Origin: Symsagittifera roscoffensis
Taxonomy: Eukaryota; Xenacoelomorpha; Acoela; Convolutidae
Direction of reading: 5' to 3'
DNA: 64,000 bases
NCBI RefSeq assembly: GCF_963678635.1
Contig: NC_087063.1
Location: 37,147,113 to 37,211,112, forward strand
A program made the translations under genes and the position numbers. A model generated the notes under the pieces. That model was not told the origin of the DNA. It worked only from the letters and a program-made list of their open reading frames with translations, and ran no database searches. Positions 55,784 to 64,000 of this stretch are shown here, in pieces. Within the stretch, counting starts at the first letter, position 1, and each line of letters begins with the position of its first letter.

Positions 55784-55999
55784 TCAAACTTTGGGACCAA
55801 ACTTAGCAGCAAATGCAAATTTGTAAAAAAAAAATAATATACTAATAAGATAAGAGATAATGCAAGAGAGATAATAATTAGAGAGCATAGATATTGAGCC
55901 ACTTAGAACACTTGTTTCTAAATAAAGAAGGTAGATGAGTGATGCCTCCAAGAATACAACCAGCAGAACTGCACAAATTGTGAGAAGCATTAACGTCAT
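55784..55999 (-). CDS. Satellite unit 2 hydrophobic ORF, 71 aa (doubtful)
   Basis: MTLMLLTICAVLLVVFLEAS... then YLLYLETSVLSG and a second hydrophobic run: a signal-like start and one or two membrane segments. The homologous frame is intact in unit 4 (62209-61988) with mostly conservative changes and partly kept in unit 3. In unit 1 it is cut by the 1.1-kb insertion. Confidence 0.3.
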   Translation of the reverse strand: MTLMLLTICAVLLVVFLEASLIYLLYLETSVLSGSISMLSNYYLSCIISYLISILFFFYKFAFAAKFGPKV

Positions 56000-58900
56000 T
56001 TTTGAGCTGGAGCAGCACTAATTTGTTAACATATCAAGGCTGGCCTTGGCTTTGTTCAAAAAACGTTTTAAATAGACTGATGACATGACTTTAAGTTGTG
56101 ACCTAGCAGACTTATGCTCAGACTTTGCAGACTTGTGAGCAGATTGTGCAGACTTAGGCTCAGAGTTTTCTGTCTTATGATTAGATTTTCCAGACGTATG
56201 GTTAGACTTTGCAGACTTACGTTTAGACTCTGCAGTCTTAAGTTCAAACTTTGCAGACTTAGGTTCAGACTTTGCAGTCTCATCTTCAGGCTTTGCTGAC
56301 TTATGCTCAGATTTTGCAGACTTAAGTTCAGACTTTGCAGACTTAAGTTCAGACTTTGCAGACTTAGGTTCAGACTTTGCGGACTCATCTTCAGAATTTG
56401 CTTACTTATGCTCAGATTTTGCAGATGTAAGTTCAGACTTCGCAGACTCACTTTGAGACTAGATTTTGACCTGCGTGGCGATTATGAATTTTTGGTCCAC
56501 ACGCGGATCGATTCAGACTTTTTAATTTTGAACACAGAACAACGACAATCTCGACCCGGGAAGATTAATCTGTTTACAGAGACGCATGGCAAAGTCGTGA
56601 GAACACTTCGCTGGTGCACAGCAGAGCAAGTCAACGAACCTCCAAGGGAGCAGAATCTTGTTAGATTGGTCGGAATAAAAACAGCGAATTTAATTTTATT
56701 TATTCCTCACTTTCTGTGAAAATTAGAACAACAAGTTCTTCACCACGGTGCGTTTGAATACTTGTGCAAAACAAAATCAAGACAAAGTTTTAAATAAGAG
56801 TAAGACAAAAAAACATGAGGCAAAAAATAGTAATGTTTGATAGCATCCCTGTCTTGCCAGATTGGAATTCACTCTTGCTGTAGAGTTTGCAGGCTGAGCT
56901 CTCTTGCAAGACTCATAGCTTGTTGGGCCCAAGCAACTGCAGATTGGTTTTTCCCTGAATGTTTCTACAAACGATGAAAAACAGAATGTGAGTGAATCTC
57001 GTGATAATAATTTGATGTGTTTGTAGCATTACGTAAAAAATGCGCAAACTACCCAAAAAGAAAAGTATTTGAACTTAATTCATTATAAAAAAAACGCTGT
57101 TCCAATTGCATTAAGGAAACAGCGTCTAAATGTTTTGCGATTACAAAAAAACGGTATTTTTTAAGTGGTTTAGAATGGCCCGGGTAGAGGTGCGCTACTG
57201 AAAAAAAAACTTTGTAAATCGAGCCGCATACCGTTTTCAGACTGGATTTTGCAGTCGCGCCGCGAGCTTAAGTCGCCCTGTCAGTATTTTGTTAGGTCCC
57301 GCCGTCAGTTTTTTCTTAAGTGACCCCGTCAGTTTTTTCTTAAGTCGCGCCGCTTACGTTTTTTCTAAGGTCGCGCCGCCTAAGCTTTTTCTTAAGTCGC
57401 TCCGCTTAAGTGTTTTCCTAAGTCACTCCACTTGAGTCTTTCCTTAAGCCGCGGCACCCAAGTCTTTTCTAAAGTCGGGTCGACAGCCTTTTCTTAAAAC
57501 GCGCCGCTTAAATATATTCCTAAATTGCGCCGCTTAAGTTTTTTCTTAAGCCCCGCCGCTTAAATAAAATTCTTATGTCGCGCGGCTTAAATGTTTTCCT
57601 AGGTCGCGCCGTCAGTCTTTTCTTAGGCTGCGCAGCTTAAATGTTTTCTTAAAACGCGTTGTCAGTCTTCTCTTAAGTCACGCTACTTAAGTTTTTCTTA
57701 AAACGCGTCGTCAGTCTTTCCAAAATTCGCGCCGTTTAAGTCTTTTTTTTGGTCGCGCCGTCAGTCTTTTCTTAAGTCGCGCCGCTTAGCTCTTTCTTTA
57801 TATCGTCCCATCAGTGTTTTTTTTAGTCGCTACGCTTAAAATTTTTCTTTAAGCGCTACGCTTAAGTTTTTTCTTTTGTCGCGCGGCTCAAGTTTTTTCT
57901 TAAGTCGCGCCATCATTCTTTACTTAAGACGCGCAATCTACGTCTTTTCTTAAGTTACCTTGTTTCAGCCTTTTTATGTCGTGCCGCTAAATTTTTGACA
58001 AACATCGCAGTGATCAAACTTCGAGACCAAACTTAGCAGTAAATGATGCAAATTTGCTAAAAAAAAACAAATAATATCATAATTAGATAAAAGATAATGC
58101 AAGAGAGATAAGAATTAGATAACATAGATATTGTGCCACTTAGAACACTTGTTTCTAAATAAAGAAGGTAGATGGGTGATGCCTCCAAGAATACACCCAG
58201 CAGAACTGCACAACTTGGAGAAGCATTAACGTCATTTTTGAGCTGGAGCAGCACTAATTTGTTAATATGTCAAGGCTGGCCTTGGCTTTGATCAAAAAAA
58301 AATTTTTAAGTAGACTAATGATATGACTTTAAATTGTGACCTTGCAGACTTATGCTCAGACTTTTCAGACTTGTGAGCAGATTGTGCAGAACTAGGCTCA
58401 GAGTTTTCTGTCTTATGATTAGACTTTCCAGACGTATGGTTAGACTTTGCAGACTTACGTTCAGACTTTGCAGTCTTAAGTTCAGACTTTGCAGACTTAG
58501 GTTCAGACTTTGCAGTCTCATCTTCAGGCTTTGCTGACTTATGCTCAGATTTTGCAGACTTAAGTTCAGACTTTGCAGACTTAAGTTTAGACTTTGCAGA
58601 CTTAGGTTCAGACTTTGCGAACTCATCTTCAGACTTTGCTGACTTATGCTCAGATTTTGCAGACTTAAGTTCAGACTTTGCAGACTTATATTCAGACTTC
58701 GTAGACCCACCTTTAGACTAGAGTTTGACCTGCGTAGCGATTATGAATTTTTGGTCCACCCCCGGATCGATTCAGATTTATTAATTTTGAACACAGGACA
58801 ACGACAACCTCGACCCGGGAAGGTTAATCAGTTTACATAGACACATGGCAAAGGCGTGAGAACACTACGCTGGTGCACAGCAGAGCAAGTCAACGATCCT

Positions 58901-59509
58901 CCAAGGGACCAGAACCTTGTTAGATTGGTCGGAATAAAAGCAGCGAACTCAATTGTATATATTTCTCACTTTCTGAGAAAATTGGAACAAATTCTTCACC
59001 ACGCTGCATTTGAATACTTGTGCAGAACAATATCAAGACAAAATTTTAAAGAAGAGTAAGATAATAAAACATGAGGCAAAATACAGTAATGTTTGCTAGC
59101 GTTCCTGTCTTGGCAGATTAGAATTCACTCTCGCTGTAGAGTTGCAGGCTGAGCTCTTGCAAAAAGCATAGCTTTCTGAGCCCAAGCAACTGTAGTTTGG
59201 TTTTTGTACCTGACTATTTCTGCGAAAGATTGAAAAAAAAGAATGTGAGTGAAACTCGTGATATTAATGGGATGTTTTGTAGCACTACGTAAAAAATATG
59301 CGAGCTACACAAAAAAAACAGTATTTGAACTTGTTTCGCTATAAATAAAATTGCCATTTCAATTGCATTGAGGAGACAGCGTCTAAATGTTTTGCGAATA
59401 TAAAAGAACGGTACATTTTGTGTTATTCAGAATGACCCAGGTCGAGGTGCTCAATTGAAGAAAAACCCCTGCAAGTAGCGCCGCATTTTGTTTTCAGACT
59501 TGATTTTGC

Positions 59510-61970
59510 AATCTCGCTGCGAGCTTGAGTCTCACCGTCAGTCTTTTTTTAGTTTGCGCCGTCAGTCTTTTCTTAAGTCGCGCCGCTTAGATATTTTTCT
59601 TAAATCGCGCCGCATAAATCTTTTCGTAAATCGCGCCGCTTAAATTTTTTTTAAATCGCGCCGTCAGTCTTTCTCAAGTCGCGCCGTCAGTCTTTCCTTA
59701 AGTCACGCCGTCAGTCTTTTCTTAAGTCACGCCGCTTAAGACTTTTCTTAAGTCCAGCCGCTTAAGTCTTTTCATAAGTCTTGCCGCTTAAGTCTTTTCT
59801 TAAGTTGAACCGCTTAAGTCTTTTCTTAAGTCGCGCCGTCAGTCTTTTTTTAGGTCGCGCCGCTTAAGTCTTTTCTTAAGTCCCGCTGCTTAAATTTGTC
59901 TTAAGTTGGGCCGCTTAAGTTTTTTCTTTAGTCGCGCCGTCAGTCTTTTCTTAAGTCGCGCCTCTTAAGTATTTTCTTAATCTGCGCCGCCTGAAATTTC
60001 GTCATAAATGGCGCCGTCAGTCTTTTCATAAGTCGCGCAGCTATAATCGTTTCTTAAGTCAGGCCGCTTAAGCCCTTTCTTAAGTCGCGCCGCTTAAGTC
60101 TTTCTTTTTATCGTGCCATCAGTCTTTTCTTTAGTCGCTACGCCTAAGTTTTTTTAGTCGCTACGCTTGAGTTTTTCCTTATGTCCCGCGGCTTAAGTCT
60201 TCTCTTAAGTCACGCCATCAGTCTTTACATAAGTCGCGCTGTCAGTCTTTTCTTAAGTCGCGCCTTCAACCTTTTCTTACGTCGCGCCGGTTAAGATTTT
60301 TCTTAAATCGCGCCGCTTAAATGTTTTCTTAAGTCGCGCCGCTTTAGTCTTTTTTTTAAGTCACGCCATCAGTCTTTTCTTAAGTCGCGCTGTCAGTCTT
60401 TTCTTAAGTCGCACCGTCGGTATTTTCTGAAGTCGCGCCGCTTAAGATGTTTTCAAGCCGTGCCGCTTAAGTCTTTTCATAAGTCGCGCCGCTTAAGTTT
60501 TTTTCTTAAGTGGCGCCGCTTAAGTCTTTTCTTGAGTCGCGCCGTCAGTCTTTTCTTGGGTCGCGCCGCTTAAATTTTTTTTTAAGTCCCGCCGCTTAAA
60601 TACTTTCTTGAGTCGCGCCGTCATTCTTTTCTTAAGTCGCGCAGCTTAAGCGTTTTATTAAAACAGGTCGTCAGTTTTTTAAGTCGCGCCTTCAACCTTT
60701 TCTTACGTCGCGCCGGTTAAGATTTTTCTTAAATCGCGCCGCTTAAATGTTTTCTTAAGTCGCGCCGCTTTAGTCTTTTTTTAAGTCACGCCATCAGTCT
60801 TTTCTTGAGTCGCGCTGTCAGTCTTTTCTTAAGTCGCACCATCAGTATTTTCTTAAGTCGCGCCGCTAAGACTGTTTTCAAGCCGCGCCGCTTAAGTCTT
60901 TTCATAAGTCGCGCCGCTTAATTTTTTTCTTAAGTGGCGCCGTTTAAGTCTTTTCTTAAGTCACGCCATCAGTCTTTACTTAAGTCGCGCTGTCAGTATT
61001 TTCTTATATCGCGCCGCTTAAGACTGTTTTTAGGCCGCGCCGCTTAAGTCTTTTCATAAGCCGCGCGGCTTAAATGTTTTCTTAAGTCGAAACGTCAGTC
61101 TGTTCTTAAGCCGCGCAGCTTAAATGTTTTCTTAAAACGCGTCGTCAGTCTTCTGTAAAGTCGCGCTCTTTAAGTTTTTCTAAAAACGCGTCGACAGTCT
61201 TTCCAAAAGTCGCGCCGCTTAAGTATTTTCTTTGGCCGCGCCGCCAGTCTTTTCTTAAGTCGCGCCGTTTAAGTCTTTCTTTATATGGTGCCATCAGTCT
61301 TTTCTTTAGTCGCTACGCTTAATTTTTTTCTTTAGTCGCTACGCTTAAAATTTTTCTTATGTCCTGCGGCTTTAGTCTATTCTTAAGTCACGCCATCAGT
61401 TTTTACTTAGGTCGCGCTGTCAATCTTTTCTTAAGTCGCACCGTCACAATTTTCTTAAGTCGCGCCGCTTAGGACTGTTTTTAAGCCGCGCCGCTTAAGA
61501 CTTTTCATAAGTCGCGCCGCTTAAGTTCTTCCTCAAGTCGCGCCGGTTAAGTCTTTTCTTGAGTCGCGCCGTCAGTCTTTTCTTAGGTCAAGCCGCTTAA
61601 ATTTTTTCGTAAGCGCCGCAGCTTAAATATTTTCTTATGTCGCGAGGCGTAAATATTTTCTTAAGTCGCGCCGTCAGTCTGTTCTTAAGCCGCGCAGCTT
61701 AAATGTTTTCTTAAAACGCCTTGTCAGTCTTCTCTTAAGTCGCGCCACTTAAGTTTTTTTAAACCGCGTCGTCAGTCTTTTCAAAAGTCGCGCCGCTTAT
61801 GTCTTTTCTTTGGTCGCGCCGTCAGTCTTTTCTTAAGTCGCGCCGCTTAAGTTTTTCTTTTTATCGTGCCATCAGTCTTTTAATTAGTCGCTACGCTTAA
61901 GTGTTTTTTTTAGTCGCTACGCTTAAGTTTTTTCTTATGTCGCGCGGCTTAAGTCTTTTCTTGAGTTCTG
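59510..61970 (+). repeat. Largest array of 24-25 bp units (cgcgccgcttaagtcttttcttaagt / cgcgccgtcagtcttttcttaagt)
   Basis: About 100 copies mix two half-types, one with ccgcttaagtc, the other with ccgtcagtc. Within it a block near 60265-60500 is repeated at about 60690-60930, showing local amplification. GC-rich cgcgcc cores contrast with the AT-rich region. Confidence 0.9.
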
Positions 61971-61987
61971 GGCAAAAATCACAGTGA

Positions 61988-62209
61988 TCAAACTTCGGGA
62001 CCAAATTTAGCAGTAAATGCAAATTTGTACAAAAAAAATAAAAGTAATATTATAATTAGATAAGAGATAACGCAAGAGATATAATAATTAGATAACATAG
62101 ATATTGTGCCACTTAGAACACTTGTTTCTAAATAAAGAACGTAGATGAGTGATGCCTCCAAAAATACAGCCAGCAGAACTGCACAACTTGTGAGAAGCAT
62201 TAACGTCAT
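61988..62209 (-). CDS. Satellite unit 4 hydrophobic ORF, 73 aa (doubtful)
   Basis: Homologue of 55784-55999: MTLMLLTSCAVLLAVFLEAS... ETSVLSGTISMLSNYYISCV. Changes from unit 2 (I/S, V/A, L/V, S/T, L/I, I/V) are mostly conservative and the ATG is kept. This is weak evidence of constraint. Confidence 0.3.
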   Translation of the reverse strand: MTLMLLTSCAVLLAVFLEASLIYVLYLETSVLSGTISMLSNYYISCVISYLIIILLLFFLYKFAFTAKFGPEV

Positions 62210-62309
62210 TTTTGAGCTGGAGCAGCACTATTTTGTTAATATATCAAGGTTGGCCTTGGCTTTGTTCAAAAAACGTTTTATATAGACTGATAATATGACT
62301 TTAAGTTGT

Positions 62310-63110
62310 GACCTTGCAGACTTATGCTCAGACTTTGCCGACTTGTGAGCAGATTGTGCAGACTTAGGCTCAGAGTTTTCTGTCTTATGATTAGACTTTC
62401 CAGACGTATGGTTAGACTTTGCAGACTTACGTTTAGACTCTGCAGTGTTAAGTTCAGACTTTGCAGACTTAACTCAGTTATTGCAGTTTTAGGTTTAGAC
62501 TTTGCAGACTCATCTTCAGACTTTGCTGACTTATGGTCACATTTTGCAGACTTAACTTCAGACTTTGCAGACTTATATTCAGACTTTGCAGACTTAGGTT
62601 CAGACTTTGCGGACTCATCTTCAGACTTTGCAGACTTATGCTCAGATTTTGCAGACTTCAATTCAGACTTTGCAGACTTATATTCAGACTTTGCAGACTT
62701 AGGTTCAGACTTTGCAGACTCATCTTCAGACTTTGCTGACTTATGGTCACATTTTGCAGACTTAAGTTCAGACTTTGCAGACTTATATTCAGACTTTGCA
62801 GACTTAGGTTCAGACTTTGCGGACTCATCTTCAGACTTTGCAGACTTATGCTCAGACTTTGCAGACTTAGGTTCAGATTTTACAGACTTAGGTTCAGATT
62901 TTGCAGACTTATGTTCAGACTTTGCAGACTTAGGTTCAGATTTTGCAGACTTAGGTTCAGACTTTGCAGACTCATGTTCAGACTTTGCAGACTTAAATTT
63001 AGACTTTGCAGACTTAGGTTCAGACTTTGCGGACTCATCTTCAGACTTTGCTGACTTATGCTCAGATTTTGCAGACTTAAGTTCAGACTTCGCAGACTCA
63101 CCTTTAGACT
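62310..63110 (-). repeat. Largest 21-bp array (tttgcagacttaagttcagac)
   Basis: About 38 units of 21 bp with variants (ggt, cat, tat). All plus frames are open: one of them gives FADLGSD repeats for 262 codons, and a minus frame gives KSAKSEx. A larger period is visible (about 190 bp blocks with gactcatcttcagactttgc). Confidence 0.9.
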
Positions 63111-64000
63111 AGATTTTGACCTGCGTGGCGATTATGAATTTTTGGTCCACACGCAGATCGATTCAGACTTATTAATTTTGAACACAGAACAACGACAACT
63201 TCGACCCGGGAATGTTAATCAGTTTACATAGACACATGGCAAAGGCGTGAGAACACTACGCTGATGCACAGCAGAGCAAGTCAACGATCCTGCAAGGGAC
63301 CAGAATCTTGTTAGATTGGTCGGAATAGAAACAGCGAACTCAATTATTTATATTTCTCACTTTCTGTGAAAATTGGAACAAGTTCTTCACCACGCTGCAT
63401 TTGAATACTTGTGCAGAACAATATCAAGACAAAATTTCAGAGAAGAGTAAGATAATAAAACATGAGGCAAAATATAGTAATGTTTGCTAGCGTTCCTGTC
63501 TTGCCAGATTAGAATTCACTCTTGCTGTAGAGTTGCAGGCTGAGCTCTTGCAAAAAGCATAGCTTGCTGAGCCCAAGCAACTGTAGTTTGGTTTTGTCCC
63601 TGACTATTTCTGCGAAGGATTGAAAAAAAAAGAATGTGATGAAACTCGTGATATCAATGGGATGTTTTTGTAACACTACATAAAAAGTTTGCGAGCTCCA
63701 CAAAAAGAACTATATTTAAACTTGTTTCGCTATAATTAATGTTGCCATTACAATTGCATTAGGGAGACAGCGTCTAAATGTTTTGCGAATATTAAAGAAC
63801 GGTACATTTTGTGTCGTTCAGAATGACCCTGTTCGAGGTGCGCAATTGAAGAAAAGCCTCTGTAAGTAGCGCCACATACTTATTTCAGACTTGATTTTGC
63901 AGTCTCGTCGCGAGCTTAAGTCGCACCGTCAGTCTTTAATTAGTTTGCGCCGTCAGTCTTCCTTTAAATCGCGCCGTCAGTCTTCTCTTAAGTCGTGCTG

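Larger units (their letters stand above)
52810..64000 (-). repeat. Higher-order satellite, at least four units of 2.2-4 kb
   Basis: Four blocks repeat the same order. Starting landmark is gtgatcaaacttcgggaccaaa at about 52840, 55780, 58010 and 61985. Then follow a conserved segment (gatgcctccaagaatac; ggctggccttgg), an array of 21-bp units (54270-54520, 56100-56460, 58330-58730, 62310-63110), a conserved segment (tgacctgcgtggcgatta; ttagattggtcgga; ttccctgaa) and an array of 24-25 bp units (55245-55770, 57225-57990, 59510-61970, 63895-end). Unit length differs mainly through array length. The window ends inside the fourth 25-bp array. Confidence 0.9.

Noticed and set aside
62324-63112. 262-codon plus-strand frame of FADLGSD repeats
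   Set aside because: It is translation of the 21-bp satellite, which is open in many frames on both strands.

Overview
The window is AT-rich animal-type (eukaryotic) DNA, almost entirely made of nested, decayed mobile elements and satellites. Evidence for a metazoan: Ty1/copia, Ty3/gypsy-retrovirus-like and Bel/Pao remains in one place (Bel/Pao is known only from animals), GT-AG splice signals, TATA boxes, AATAAA poly(A) signals and CCAAT (NF-Y type) boxes. I cannot name the species; an invertebrate is most likely. I see no rRNA, tRNA or CRISPR.

Layout. 1-5.5 kb: a dead Ty1/copia element (+) whose gag-protease-integrase part is tandemly triplicated, followed by broken RT and RNase H. 7.5 kb: a TATA box and a short first exon of an apparent host membrane-protein gene. 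Its best partner is an exon with perfect phase at 50.4 kb, so most of the window may be one 42.7-kb intron stuffed with transposons. 8.14-40.41 kb: one very long LTR retroelement on the minus strand (LTRs of 371 and 378 bp, primer binding site, gag, pol, env-like and extra ORFs), about 16 kb without its insert. 16.60-32.95 kb: a 16.3-kb element lying inside that element's integrase gene. It has inverted terminal repeats of 5.35 and 4.3 kb, hairpin-prone ends, a zinc-finger pseudogene in each arm and a 6.7-kb unique centre with a compact gene cluster.

40.4-45.5 kb: foldback and direct-repeat families plus a second fragment of the LTR element's leader. 45.5-47.6 kb: Bel/Pao remnant (-). 47.7-48.4 kb: minisatellite. 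50.6-52.3 kb: short palindromic repeats. 52.8-64.0 kb: a higher-order satellite whose 2.2-4 kb units each hold a 21-bp array (7-residue periodicity), a conserved spacer with small ORFs, and an array of 24-25 bp units rich in GCGCC and CTTAAG.

The most interesting part is the centre of the 16.3-kb element. Four genes on the minus strand (22.3-22.8, 23.2-23.7, 24.6-25.3, 26.9-27.4 kb) appear to share one fold, one or two copies of a beta-beta-beta-helix module that looks like the PC4/Whirly single-stranded-DNA-binding fold. They sit with a TATA-driven gene on the other strand, with clustered consensus CCAAT boxes on both sides and stop codons at or next to poly(A) signals. No transposase, polymerase or integrase is visible, so how the element moved is unknown. 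This reads as a virus-like or non-autonomous giant TIR element carrying a family of nucleic-acid-binding proteins. That assignment is an inference from sequence pattern only.
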